From: a virus
DNA: 64,000 nt
Reading direction: 5' to 3' (one strand)
Virus record (IMG/VR): IMGVR_UViG_3300042934_000594
Span: 1-64,000 of that record
Shown here in pieces: positions 1 to 7,531 of this stretch. The notes beneath the pieces are model-generated. The model saw only the letters and a program-made list of their open reading frames with translations, ran no database searches and was not told the DNA's origin. The position numbers and the translations under genes are program-made. Every line of letters begins with the position of its first letter. Positions within the stretch are counted from its first letter, which is position 1.

Positions 1-2
1 TA

Positions 3-104
3 CCTACGTGGGGTTACTCACGCAGTTGGGGTTATGGGCCAGGTGGAATCGTCGGCACCCTCCTAATCATCGTCATTGTCTTGGCGTTGATGGGACGGTT
101 GTAG
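3..104 (+). CDS. Small Gly-rich membrane protein, 5' end cut off
   Basis: The reading frame is open from the window edge and stops at TAG 102-104, giving 33 visible residues. A Tyr/Gly/Trp-rich stretch (SWGYGPGG) is followed by one strongly hydrophobic segment of about 18 residues and a short MGRL end. This is the pattern of small single-pass membrane proteins with a glycine-rich front. The start lies outside the window. A hairpin terminator follows within 10 bases, so this is the last gene of its unit. Function unknown. Confidence 0.55.
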   Translation, partial: PTWGYSRSWGYGPGGIVGTLLIIVIVLALMGRL

Positions 105-112
105 CACCACCG

Positions 113-132
113 CCCTTCCCTTCGGGGAAGGG
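113..132 (+). terminator. TTCG-loop hairpin terminator
   Basis: Stem CCCTTCCC/GGGAAGGG with a TTCG tetraloop, followed by TGTTATTT. It closes the unit ending at 104. Confidence 0.75.
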
Positions 133-173
133 TGTTATTTCCTGTACCTCTGAAGAAGATGAGAAACTTACCT

Positions 174-794
174 ATGTCGAATGTCATCGACCTCTTTGCT
201 AAGCGCAGTGATGCAGAACAGCGCGGTATCCGTCAACGCCAGAAATTGAAACACTTTCTGAACGTACTGTCCGAACCTGATCGTTTGTTAGGAGGCCTCT
301 TTAAAGATGCCATCACCGAAACGGCCAGTCGACTCCATCAAAGTTGGATGGACTGTTTGGCCTTTGGTTACCAAGTCCGTCAGGATGGGGGACAGTCGGC
401 TATCTATTTCATCGGGCGCAGTATGCTGCACCGCAACTTCACTGGGGAGAAGAACCACCCGCCCGAACTCTTTCAAGTGCGCTTCATGGCGCGGCCAGTG
501 GATGTCGCCGAGCAAGGCAGTTACCCGATGCTGGGCCTGGCTGAACGGATGGACCGTTGGATCACTCGTAACCACATCCAGGAAACGCGACTGATCTACC
601 CTGCGGTGTGGCTGTTGGGTGCGTTGCAAAGTCCGGCGGAGAACTTCCTGATCAAAGAAATCCGTGACCACAACAACATCTTCGAGGTGCACTTAGGCTC
701 CTACAACGGATTGTGTCGCGTGCGAATCTACGCAGACGCCTTACTCTCTGATCAAAAGACCTTGTTGGACCTTAATCTAATCCCCGGAGCTTAA
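174..794 (+). CDS. Hypothetical protein, 206 aa
   Basis: No family recognised. The start at 174 is preferred over the upstream ATGs at 132 and 159 because the protein then begins MSNVIDLFAKR, an N-terminus typical of Pseudomonas and its phages; a purine-rich GAAGAAGATGAG stretch precedes it. The protein is soluble-looking with mixed charge. It sits one base before a two-segment membrane protein, so the two are probably translated together. Confidence 0.7.
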   Translation: MSNVIDLFAKRSDAEQRGIRQRQKLKHFLNVLSEPDRLLGGLFKDAITETASRLHQSWMDCLAFGYQVRQDGGQSAIYFIGRSMLHRNFTGEKNHPPELFQVRFMARPVDVAEQGSYPMLGLAERMDRWITRNHIQETRLIYPAVWLLGALQSPAENFLIKEIRDHNNIFEVHLGSYNGLCRVRIYADALLSDQKTLLDLNLIPGA

Positions 795-795
795 C

Positions 796-1080
796 ATGCT
801 ACAGCTGCTCATCGCCATTGCACTCGGCACCCTGGCCGTCACACTACTGGTCGCCTATGGGTACTATCATCGGGAAAAACAGTGTCTGCCCGGTGAAGAT
901 TATGATGGTGATACGCGCAACACCCTGCTGGGTATCATGGTGGTCATGCACCACAGACCCAAGAGTTACCTACGTCACTTCTTGCGCAACTTTGAGAAGT
1001 ACATGCTGCTCTGGTTCTCGCTGACCCTGTGCTCTCTCATCGCCGCGTTCATGTGGTTTATCGGTTTTAATCGTCACTGA
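796..1080 (+). CDS. Small membrane protein with two transmembrane segments
   Basis: A 94-residue protein. Hydrophobic segments lie at about residues 1-23 and 68-90, with a basic/acidic loop between them (YYHREKQC, then KSYLRHFLRNFEKY). Both ends and the loop placement suggest an inner-membrane hairpin. It follows the preceding gene by one base and is closed by a terminator at 1085. No family recognised. Confidence 0.7.
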   Translation: MLQLLIAIALGTLAVTLLVAYGYYHREKQCLPGEDYDGDTRNTLLGIMVVMHHRPKSYLRHFLRNFEKYMLLWFSLTLCSLIAAFMWFIGFNRH

Positions 1081-1084
1081 ACAC

Positions 1085-1106
1085 ACGGGGTCCTGTCGGG
1101 CCCCGT
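1085..1106 (+). terminator. Hairpin terminator with TTTATACCGCCTC tail
   Basis: Stem ACGGGGTCC/GGGCCCCGT (one T.G pair) with a TGTC loop. The tail TTTATACCGCC resembles the TTTATGCCGTCT tail found after most terminators here. Confidence 0.7.
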
Positions 1107-1134
1107 TTATACCGCCTCAGGCTAAGGAGCCATT

Positions 1135-1374
1135 ATGAGCTTTATACTCTACACCGCTATGACCATCACCAACGTGCATGACAAGCACAGTGCCACCAGC
1201 CAGGCCTTTCAAAGCTTCCCCACCGAGCAGGGCTGCAAGGACATGCGTGACACCATCGTCACGGGTGGCCGGATCATTGATCAGGGTAATAAGCGCATCG
1301 CCATCGAAAAGACTGTCGACGGTTACACCATCATCACCCGTACAGGCATATGCCAGTCCGACGGTGCGCCGTAG
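1135..1374 (+). CDS. Hypothetical protein, 79 aa
   Basis: Clear Shine-Dalgarno (TAAGGAGCCATT) before ATG 1135. The protein is short and polar with two cysteines (residues about 34 and 74) and no membrane segment or known motif. It stands alone between terminators at 1085 and 1399, so it forms a single-gene unit. Function unknown. Confidence 0.65.
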   Translation: MSFILYTAMTITNVHDKHSATSQAFQSFPTEQGCKDMRDTIVTGGRIIDQGNKRIAIEKTVDGYTIITRTGICQSDGAP

Positions 1375-1398
1375 CTTTTACCCAAGTTGCCAATAGAG

Positions 1399-1416
1399 TG
1401 GGTCCTTCGGGACCCA
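1399..1416 (+). terminator. TTCG-loop hairpin terminator
   Basis: Stem TGGGTCC/GGACCCA with a TTCG loop, 24 bases after the stop at 1374. Confidence 0.75.
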
Positions 1417-1461
1417 TTCATGGACTTCTTTATTTTTGGTTATTGCAGTTAGTTTAAGACC

Positions 1462-1469
1462 TACATTAC
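1462..1469 (+). promoter_or_regulatory. Putative phage RNA polymerase promoter, TACATTAC
   Basis: TACATTAC lies between a terminator and the next gene (1484). It differs by one base from TATATTAC, the known phiKZ early promoter sequence, and its context (AAGACCTACATTACTACGG) resembles the motif at 40310 (GAGACCTATATAACACAGG). Weakest member of the set. Confidence 0.4.
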
Positions 1470-1483
1470 TACGGTGAGTCTTT

Positions 1484-1609
1484 ATGGAAATGAAAACTGT
1501 ACTGTTAGGGCTACTGACCCTAGTCGTGCTGGTAGCGGTAGGTACCGCAGTCGTCGTGGTATTACACGATCCCCCGGTTCCCCCACAATTCAGTCCCCTG
1601 AAACCCTAA
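1484..1609 (+). CDS. 41-aa single-pass membrane peptide
   Basis: ATG 1484 to TAA 1607-1609. MEMK is followed by about 24 hydrophobic residues (residues 5-28, Leu/Val-rich) and a short proline-rich tail (HDPPVPPQF). This is the form of a tiny inner-membrane protein or signal-anchor peptide. A GGTGAG stretch precedes the start, and a promoter-like motif lies 15 bases further up. Found by reading the sequence between annotated genes; no family recognised. Confidence 0.6.
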   Translation: MEMKTVLLGLLTLVVLVAVGTAVVVVLHDPPVPPQFSPLKP

Positions 1610-1627
1610 TACTCCTTTGGAGGTGTC

Positions 1628-2095
1628 ATGTTTAGCGCCAATCGTAAGGCCGAAATGTTCGCAGGCCTGCTTATGGATTACCTCAGCCAGCACCGTTTCG
1701 ACGGTGCCGCTTTTGACGTCCAGCTCAATCGTGAGGTGGGCGACCCTAACCACGTCCTGCTCGAAGTGCTGATCGTGGAGTTCAGCGACCTGGAAGGCGA
1801 TCGCAAGCCGGTGAACCTGCGCGCAAGCATCACCCATGACTTGGTGGGTCATACCCCGACTGCCATACCCTTCATCAGCAACCTTCCCGACAAGCTCAAT
1901 TACTCAGCGCGAGCCTGCAATGCGTTGATCGAGTGTGTTCGGCTGTGCGTAGCAGCGCACCTGAACATCTGCGTGCAAGACATCACTGAAGACGGGTGGG
2001 TCGTGCGCATGTGGGGCACGTTGGGTATTCGCGACTACTACGTTGACCTGGTGCTGGCTGAACCCAAACCTACCACCGCGGTGGAACCGGTATGA
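1628..2095 (+). CDS. Hypothetical protein, 155 aa
   Basis: A strong Shine-Dalgarno (TTTGGAGGTGTC) decides ATG 1628. The protein is soluble and mixed alpha/beta in appearance, with no recognisable motif. Its stop overlaps the next start (ATGA at 2092), so it heads a run of three coupled genes ending at 3020. Confidence 0.7.
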   Translation: MFSANRKAEMFAGLLMDYLSQHRFDGAAFDVQLNREVGDPNHVLLEVLIVEFSDLEGDRKPVNLRASITHDLVGHTPTAIPFISNLPDKLNYSARACNALIECVRLCVAAHLNICVQDITEDGWVVRMWGTLGIRDYYVDLVLAEPKPTTAVEPV

Positions 2096-2571
2096 AGAAC
2101 CCGTTCGCACACTACTTTGGCATCGGGCATCGTCAGGAACTGATCCACGTCCATCAGGGCGGTGACGTCCCTACCGCAGGGGAAGTCCTGCTCTGTCAAC
2201 ACCCGGGGATTACCCATGGGGTGCTGGTGTTGATGTCCTGGACCGGTGAGCGCGACCCTGTGGCGATCCCCAAGATGCTGGCGTCAGGCTACACCCTGTT
2301 TCATGAGGAAGTCACCTTCAACCCGGCCAAGGCCGAGGCGGAGTTTCGTGAAGCCAGTCGTGACCCTGACTTCGTCATTATTGGGGAGACCATCGCTACC
2401 CAGCTGAAGCGTCAGCTCAAAGACTATCCAGAATCGGAACACTACGGTGCGACCCCCGTGCAATACGATGTCACCGATGAGACCCTGATCAAACTGGGTA
2501 TGGGCGCGCCTAAGCACCACACCCACCTCAACCGCAATGGCATCCCCCGTCGAAAAGGAAAAAGCTGGTGA
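2092..2571 (+). CDS. Hypothetical protein, 159 aa
   Basis: Starts in an ATGA overlap with the preceding gene and ends in a GTGA overlap with the next one, so it is translationally coupled on both sides. The C-terminus is basic (RRKGKSW), which could contact nucleic acid, but this is only a hint. No family recognised. Confidence 0.68.
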   Translation: MKNPFAHYFGIGHRQELIHVHQGGDVPTAGEVLLCQHPGITHGVLVLMSWTGERDPVAIPKMLASGYTLFHEEVTFNPAKAEAEFREASRDPDFVIIGETIATQLKRQLKDYPESEHYGATPVQYDVTDETLIKLGMGAPKHHTHLNRNGIPRRKGKSW

Positions 2572-3020
2572 ATAACGGCAATCAGATCGCGCATCATTTC
2601 GTGCGAAACGAAACCATGTCCACCATCGGGTTACTCAAGACCCTGTGCCTGGAATCCGGTAAACCCCTGCTGGAAAAACTCATGGCTGGCATGATCGCCT
2701 CCAAGTACCACGAGGGGCGAGTCAACGGTCACGATCAACAATTGATCTTGGAATTGGCTTGGAGTAAGGCTGAGCAGTCTTCAGCCCGGGTGGAGTTTCA
2801 CCCGGCAGAACGCTTGACCCGCTACCTTGAGCGCTTTACCGCGTTGGCGAAAGCACCCGTATTCAAAGACAAAGAGCACCGTAAGGCGTTCAGCAAGTTG
2901 TTGGAGGATTCTGACTACGTCTGCTGGTACGCTGAAAACGAGAACACCGAGTCGGTGCTGCTTTACCCTAAAGACGTTACCGTACAACCCACCACCATCC
3001 TGCTGATATCGTTTAAATAA
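2568..3020 (+). CDS. Hypothetical protein, 150 aa, GTG start
   Basis: GTG 2568 is supported by AAGGAAAA just upstream and by the GTGA overlap with the preceding gene; the next ATG (2616) lacks a comparable ribosome site. The sequence is predicted to be largely helical in its middle part (residues 25-110). No family recognised. Confidence 0.65.
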   Translation: MNNGNQIAHHFVRNETMSTIGLLKTLCLESGKPLLEKLMAGMIASKYHEGRVNGHDQQLILELAWSKAEQSSARVEFHPAERLTRYLERFTALAKAPVFKDKEHRKAFSKLLEDSDYVCWYAENENTESVLLYPKDVTVQPTTILLISFK

Positions 3021-3043
3021 CTGACCGTTTTACGGAGTTCAGT

Positions 3044-3592
3044 ATGAAAGATCCCATCGTTCCGCCAAACGAGTATGGCAAATCGTTCGTCCTTGAGAAA
3101 AGTAACCTCCCGTTGTTTGCGGGAGTACGACGCATGTTGAACCTGATGGAAAGTCGCATCGGTCACCGCACCGAGGTGATGGACCTGGTTATCGAACGCC
3201 ATACCCGCCAAGACCGGGACGTCTTCTATAAGCTGCATGCAGGGTTAGGAGGCACGCAAGAGTACCGCGTGGTGGTGTCCAACAACTTGCCTGATGAGAT
3301 CATCCTCAACTGGCAGCCGTACTTGTTTGACGTGCAAGTGAAAGTGGTGGCCTCACCGCTGGATCCTGAGCAGACGCCCACAGGGACCCAAGAGATCGCC
3401 AAGTACAACCTGAAGTTGTGCCAGCTTCAGTGCATCGCCGTGTTAATCAAAGACATTGCTCGCCAGCATGGCTTTACGTTCGTCTACGACGCCAAATGCG
3501 TCAGGGCCTTTACCTTAACGCCTCACCCACTGGAGATGACCCTTCAGTTTGAGGGGTCAGGCTTCTATTTACACACCGATCTGTGGAAGTAA
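3044..3592 (+). CDS. Hypothetical protein, 182 aa
   Basis: ATG 3044 follows ACGGAGTTCAGT. The protein is soluble with no membrane segment and no known motif. It lies four bases before the proteasome-like gene at 3597 and is probably co-transcribed with it. Function unknown. Confidence 0.68.
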   Translation: MKDPIVPPNEYGKSFVLEKSNLPLFAGVRRMLNLMESRIGHRTEVMDLVIERHTRQDRDVFYKLHAGLGGTQEYRVVVSNNLPDEIILNWQPYLFDVQVKVVASPLDPEQTPTGTQEIAKYNLKLCQLQCIAVLIKDIARQHGFTFVYDAKCVRAFTLTPHPLEMTLQFEGSGFYLHTDLWK

Positions 3593-3596
3593 GTCC

Positions 3597-4235
3597 ATGA
3601 CAGTTATCGTGTTTGACGGCCGTTACCTGGCTGCCGATTCAATGAGCACCTACGTGAGAGACGGTAAGCCTCTCCAGCACCACTGCAAAACGTGCAAGAC
3701 CGAAACCCCACGTGCTGAGACGGATGCCCAGAAGATCTTTCTGGCCCCTGAAGGCACGTTCTTCGGTGACCGTGAAGTCATGGTCATGGCCACCGCTGGG
3801 GCAGGTCCTTTGGCCTGCGGGATGAAAACCCTGTTGGTGGCAGGCGACATGATGCCTAGGCTGGGTATGATCCATGAGTTCTGGAAAGCGGGGCGTTTCC
3901 CCCACGACTCCTCAATGCTGCTGGTCTGTAAAGACAACTACGTCTTTAAGATCAACTTCAACAACAAGGAACTCAAGATTCAAGGCACGGACCGGGAATG
4001 GCCGTTGCTGTTGGGTTCAGGGGCAGAGGCTGCGCACATGGCACTGACCCTAACTGGGTGTAAGGCCTATGAGGCCGTGGCCCACAGCTATAAGGTCTCC
4101 CCACATGTAGGGGGTCCGATCAAATACGTGGACGTCCAAGCCAAGGGCGATCTTGTGATTCAAGAATACACCATACCCGACGCGGAGCAGAAACCATGTC
4201 CAACCAGACCCAAGAAACCGGGGAAATCACGATAA
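3597..4235 (+). CDS. Proteasome/HslV-like Ntn hydrolase
   Basis: Probable N-terminal nucleophile hydrolase of the 20S proteasome beta/HslV fold. ATG 3597 is preferred over 3549 because it places Thr directly after the initiator Met (MTVIVFDGRYLAADS), the position of the catalytic nucleophile after Met removal. The following DGRYLAADS matches the first beta hairpin with its Asp, and DAQKIF near residue 46 has the lysine-hydrophobic signature of the active-site lysine. GAGPLACGM near residue 77 fits the glycine-rich turn of the fold. Odd feature: CKTCKTE (residues about 29-35) inserted before the lysine could bind metal. HslV proteins are shorter (about 175 aa). No HslU-like ATPase is present nearby. 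Substrate unknown. Confidence 0.6.
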   Translation: MTVIVFDGRYLAADSMSTYVRDGKPLQHHCKTCKTETPRAETDAQKIFLAPEGTFFGDREVMVMATAGAGPLACGMKTLLVAGDMMPRLGMIHEFWKAGRFPHDSSMLLVCKDNYVFKINFNNKELKIQGTDREWPLLLGSGAEAAHMALTLTGCKAYEAVAHSYKVSPHVGGPIKYVDVQAKGDLVIQEYTIPDAEQKPCPTRPKKPGKSR

Positions 4236-4825
4236 GTGGTGTCTCACCTGAATGTGCCGTACTGATTCAAGAACTGGTCCGCCGAGCACTGCGGGTCAAT
4301 GACTTCATCGGCTGTGAGGTGCACTACCACCCGCCGGTGATTGACTCGGATGCAGAGACCGCACCTGCACGCAATCACAGTGGCCTGGATGAGACCTACT
4401 TGGACCTCACCAACGCTGTGGCTGAAATGTTGCAGGACCCTAAAGTGCTGCGGCTCTTTGATCACCGCTGGTCAGGGAAGTACCACTACATGTGGCCAGG
4501 TCAAACGTGGGAGACTGCCCCACTGGGATCCCTACTGCGTAATCGCCTGCTGAGGTTACGCGAGTTTTTGTCCAGCACGTCCCACAATGGAAAACTCGAC
4601 GCCATGTCCCGTCGCCTGCTGGCCCTGGGGGTGGATGCTAAAGTCTACTTGGGTATCGAGAAACCCATCTACACGGTGGATCTGGGTCAACTGCCTAAGA
4701 TCACCCCCACCGCCGTCCCTTACAGCGAACACATCGCCCGACCGGATTTCGTGGACGCCCAGGGCAATGTTACGCACTGGTTGTCCATTGAGATCAATGC
4801 CAAAAGTGGCGTGATGGTGTTCTAA
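4196..4825 (+). CDS. Hypothetical protein, 209 aa
   Basis: ATG 4196 overlaps the end of the proteasome-like gene by 40 bases in another frame and is preceded by GCGGAGCAG. The reading frame has no later reasonable start before residue 80. The protein is soluble with no recognised domain. The long overlap suggests coupled translation with the hydrolase gene, but no functional link can be shown. Confidence 0.65.
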   Translation: MSNQTQETGEITISGVSPECAVLIQELVRRALRVNDFIGCEVHYHPPVIDSDAETAPARNHSGLDETYLDLTNAVAEMLQDPKVLRLFDHRWSGKYHYMWPGQTWETAPLGSLLRNRLLRLREFLSSTSHNGKLDAMSRRLLALGVDAKVYLGIEKPIYTVDLGQLPKITPTAVPYSEHIARPDFVDAQGNVTHWLSIEINAKSGVMVF

Positions 4826-4835
4826 GGAGACCTTC

Positions 4836-5084
4836 ATGAACTACGTACTGCTGTTAACCGTGTTGTTTTGTGTGGGCTTTCGAATCCGACGCATCTACGA
4901 CGAGGCCCAGTCTTATCGCCTGGCCTGGGGCATCAGTTGGAAAACCTCACTGCGTTACCACGTCGAATGGGATCGGCATATTGCCCGCACCATTGGTACG
5001 GCGGTAGCGATCATCGTCATTTATGCCCTGGTGTGGGGGACGGTCAACTACGGTTGCCTGTTCCTCAAGGGTGTGGCCTGCTGA
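4836..5084 (+). CDS. Small membrane protein, 82 aa
   Basis: Good Shine-Dalgarno (AAGGAGACCTTC) before ATG 4836. A hydrophobic N-terminus (residues 1-15) is followed by a basic, aromatic loop and a clear transmembrane segment at about 52-76. The C-terminus carries two cysteines. Probably an inner-membrane protein; no family recognised. Confidence 0.65.
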   Translation: MNYVLLLTVLFCVGFRIRRIYDEAQSYRLAWGISWKTSLRYHVEWDRHIARTIGTAVAIIVIYALVWGTVNYGCLFLKGVAC

Positions 5085-5104
5085 AAAACACTGGCTTGTC
5101 AAAG

Positions 5105-5112
5105 CTATGTAA
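5105..5112 (+). promoter_or_regulatory. Putative phage RNA polymerase promoter, TATGTAAC
   Basis: TATGTAAC followed by TC lies 22 bases before ATG 5134. The identical octamer occurs upstream of genes at 36560 and 61460. It fits TAT(A/G)TNAC, close to the phiKZ early promoter TATATTAC. Confidence 0.5.
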
Positions 5113-5133
5113 CTCATCCCAAGGAATATCCCC

Positions 5134-5982
5134 ATGTCTAACTCGTTCAATGACGTGCTCAGCGTTGCTGACAGCATCTCCATCGCCCTGGATCCACGCA
5201 ACACGCATGGCTCGTATCGCGCCAGTATTACCTGCGGTGCTAGCACGCTGTCCACGCGCTATGCCCCTGAAAAGGGTGAAGGTGTACTGGCGGCGTTCGT
5301 CAAGACGCTGAACCTGTCGATGTCCGACATCGATCAGCACGCAGACGGTGCCCCCGGCGAGTTCGCAGAACGTCTGCAACAGGTGCGTATCTTTGAGATC
5401 GACACCAGCAAGGAATTCCAGTTCCCGAACCTGCCGTTCGACGGCACCGACAGCGAAACCCTGTTCAAGAACGCACGCAGCGTAAACTGGGCGTGGAATC
5501 AGCTGATCGTTGACGAGAAGCCGGTGACCGAGCTGACCTGTTCGGTGTCGTTGGGTGCTGTGACGGAAAGCGTGTCGATCACCCCTGAAGGTCCGCGCAT
5601 GGCCAACATGGTGTCCACCCTGGTGACCTGCCTGAACAACCTGCTCAAGCGTATCACCCTGGTCAAAGGTGAAATCCGTCCCAAGCTCAACAGCGGCGGC
5701 GTGATGACCACCAGCGAAGAACTGTTGAATCAGGCGTTGAGCATTGACTACAGCTTCGTCGAACAGCGCGACCGCAGTTTCGCGGTGATGTGCTCCGTCG
5801 ACCTGCTGTTCTGGGGCCGTGGTCGCAGTGTGGCCGTGGTGGGTAATCGTACTGAAGCGATGGCTGAAGCATTGGAAGAGTGCCTGGTGGCACTGTCCTT
5901 TGACTTTGCAGAAGCCGCGGCCGGTACCGAGATGGCCATCTCTGAAATCCTCAAGACGCGCAAGGCTGCCGAGGAGGCGTAA
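5134..5982 (+). CDS. Hypothetical protein, 282 aa
   Basis: ATG 5134 follows AAGGAATATCCCC and a promoter-like TATGTAAC. The reading frame uses strongly C/G-ending codons (CTG, GGC, AAC), like the sheath and tubulin genes and unlike its small neighbours, which suggests high expression. The protein is soluble, begins MSNSFNDVLSVAD and has no recognised motif. The next gene starts in its stop codon (TAATG). Confidence 0.7.
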   Translation: MSNSFNDVLSVADSISIALDPRNTHGSYRASITCGASTLSTRYAPEKGEGVLAAFVKTLNLSMSDIDQHADGAPGEFAERLQQVRIFEIDTSKEFQFPNLPFDGTDSETLFKNARSVNWAWNQLIVDEKPVTELTCSVSLGAVTESVSITPEGPRMANMVSTLVTCLNNLLKRITLVKGEIRPKLNSGGVMTTSEELLNQALSIDYSFVEQRDRSFAVMCSVDLLFWGRGRSVAVVGNRTEAMAEALEECLVALSFDFAEAAAGTEMAISEILKTRKAAEEA

Positions 5983-6224
5983 TGAGCGAGCCGACCAAGG
6001 CTAACATCGGGGCGTCAATGCCCCCTGTTAAAGACACCACCACCAAGGTCATGCAGATTGACCCAGACGATGTCAACCCTGCACAAACGGCTGAGCGGGC
6101 ACACGCCGAGGGCTTTGCGGTGCGTGACACCAACGGCGAACTGGTGGACGAAGAAAACTTCCGTCACCTCAAGCCCAACTTCGTACCGGTACATATCGAC
6201 TTGATTGAACCTAAGGACAGCTAA
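5982..6224 (+). CDS. Hypothetical protein, 80 aa
   Basis: Starts in a TAATG overlap with the preceding gene and is probably coupled to it. The protein is hydrophilic and acidic in its second half, likely flexible at the N-terminus (SEPTKANIGASMPP). No family recognised. Confidence 0.65.
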   Translation: MSEPTKANIGASMPPVKDTTTKVMQIDPDDVNPAQTAERAHAEGFAVRDTNGELVDEENFRHLKPNFVPVHIDLIEPKDS

Positions 6225-6225
6225 C

Positions 6226-6564
6226 GTGGGATACGAGGTTGATGCAAAGTGTGCCTCGTGGTCCCTCACCGAACACGGCCGCGGTAAACGCGCGGTCGTG
6301 GTACGGACAGGGTGTTACGTGGTGGAACACATCTCAACGGGTAAGTTCATTGTGGCGTGCAGTAAGAATGTCACCGAAGAGGTCGACCTCACCATTCACC
6401 ACCTGTTGCAAGGTACGAGCAAGAATAAGGCGTTCAACCGGTTGGTTGCCACTGAGCCTGACTTGCGTCTGCTGGAGTACGCAACCCGTACGCTGGTCGA
6501 TGCCCGTAAGCTTGAAGCGGCGATTCGAAAGACGGTGACGCCTCGGTATTTACTCCTCAACTGA
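6226..6564 (+). CDS. Degenerate GIY-YIG-fold protein (inferred)
   Basis: GTG 6226 is chosen because AAGGA lies 11 bases upstream and the start abuts the previous stop. Residues about 27-48 (GCYVVEHISTGKFIVACSKN) align by eye with the GIY...YIG core of GIY-YIG nucleases (G-x-Y, 10 residues, YIG/GSSKN), and the helix LVDARKLEAAIRK near residue 90 sits where the metal-binding Glu is found. The YIG tyrosine is Phe and the catalytic Arg is not evident, so it may be an inactive relative. Known roles of the fold include homing and repair nucleases. The match is modest. Confidence 0.5.
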   Translation: MGYEVDAKCASWSLTEHGRGKRAVVVRTGCYVVEHISTGKFIVACSKNVTEEVDLTIHHLLQGTSKNKAFNRLVATEPDLRLLEYATRTLVDARKLEAAIRKTVTPRYLLLN

Positions 6565-6633
6565 GAAACTACTGGTGCAGGTAATACTGTGCTAGTAGTC
6601 CGCTAGTGTTTGTCCCACTACAGGAGCCCCAGC

Positions 6634-6855
6634 ATGAACGATAGTCCGCGTGGGCTGATAGGCGATAAGGGTGACGAAGGAGCCAGGGGTCCTATCATCC
6701 CTCCCGAGGAATGGGCAGCGATTATGTCAGACGTTGCCAAGGAGCGACCGCCGGCACCCCGTAGCCGGTTGAGCTACCAGATCCCTTTTGCGATCAGCGC
6801 GTTGATTCTATTGTTCACGGTGGTGCTCCATTACTTTCCAATAAGGAATTTGTGA
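6634..6855 (+). CDS. Small membrane protein with collagen-like G-X-Y run
   Basis: ATG 6634 is set by CAGGAGCCCCAGC. The 73-residue protein opens with GLIGDKGDEGARGP, about four to five Gly-X-Y triplets, and has one C-terminal transmembrane segment at about residues 50-68. Its stop overlaps the next ATG by one base (TGATG). Likely anchored in the inner membrane with the short N-terminal region in the cytoplasm. No family recognised. Confidence 0.62.
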   Translation: MNDSPRGLIGDKGDEGARGPIIPPEEWAAIMSDVAKERPPAPRSRLSYQIPFAISALILLFTVVLHYFPIRNL

Positions 6856-7163
6856 TGTCTGAAGTAGAAAAGTCTCAAGCCGCCGCCGCTGCCTTCCTGA
6901 GCGCAGTCAAAGTCCGCCGTGACGCAATCGTCAACAGCGACACCACCGTCTACGAAAAGCTTGAATCGGCCGACGGTAGCCCAAGCTTTGCGACCGCACT
7001 GGTAGACGCCGGCGTGATGGCTGTGCTGGAAGTGATCGACGGTAAAGACGGTGGCCCAGGCTACATGGCCGCGATCCGTCCAGTTGAAGGCGACGACATG
7101 AACTACGAGCCGATCGATCTGGGTAGCCAGTTGGCTGAAAGCTGGCTCGAAATCAACAGCTGA
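6855..7163 (+). CDS. Hypothetical protein, 102 aa
   Basis: ATG 6855 rather than GTG 6852: AAGGAAT lies nine bases upstream and the start overlaps the previous stop. The protein is acidic and soluble (MSEVEKSQAAAAAFLSAVK), with C/G-ending codon use like the highly expressed genes. Followed by a terminator at 7171. Function unknown. Confidence 0.68.
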   Translation: MSEVEKSQAAAAAFLSAVKVRRDAIVNSDTTVYEKLESADGSPSFATALVDAGVMAVLEVIDGKDGGPGYMAAIRPVEGDDMNYEPIDLGSQLAESWLEINS

Positions 7164-7170
7164 TCCTCCA

Positions 7171-7192
7171 GGGGCGTCCTTCGGGGCGTCCC
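7171..7192 (+). terminator. Hairpin terminator
   Basis: Stem GGGGCGTC/GGCGTCCC (two G.T pairs) followed by GCTATGCCC, the TATGCC tail typical of this genome. Confidence 0.6.
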
Positions 7193-7237
7193 GCTATGCC
7201 CTTTATTCTGCAATGTCCTTTTTATCACGAGGTTTTC

Positions 7238-7531
7238 ATGGCACGTCCCAACGAAGTGCAGATCACCCTGGACCCAAAAAACCCGATGTATCCCGCAGGC
7301 CAACTGGTCCTCAAGGTGCCTCAAAAGGACTACCCGGACACCTCTGAGGTGTACCGTGTGCTGCGTCCCTTTCGTGTGGACCCTGAGGACACTGTGATCG
7401 GGGCGCGGATGATCAAGGAATTGATCGATCACCACTGGCTTGAGAAGCTGACTTTACCCGTCTGGACCACCCACCGCTACGACAGCAACTGGGCACAGAC
7501 CGTCATTCACGAAGACATACAGGAAGCCTAA
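7238..7531 (+). CDS. Hypothetical protein, 97 aa
   Basis: ATG 7238 follows CACGAGGTTTTC and gives MARPNEVQITLD; the upstream ATG at 7196 lies inside the terminator tail and has no ribosome site. The stop at 7529-7531 is directly followed by the next ATG. Soluble, no motif recognised. Confidence 0.62.
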   Translation: MARPNEVQITLDPKNPMYPAGQLVLKVPQKDYPDTSEVYRVLRPFRVDPEDTVIGARMIKELIDHHWLEKLTLPVWTTHRYDSNWAQTVIHEDIQEA

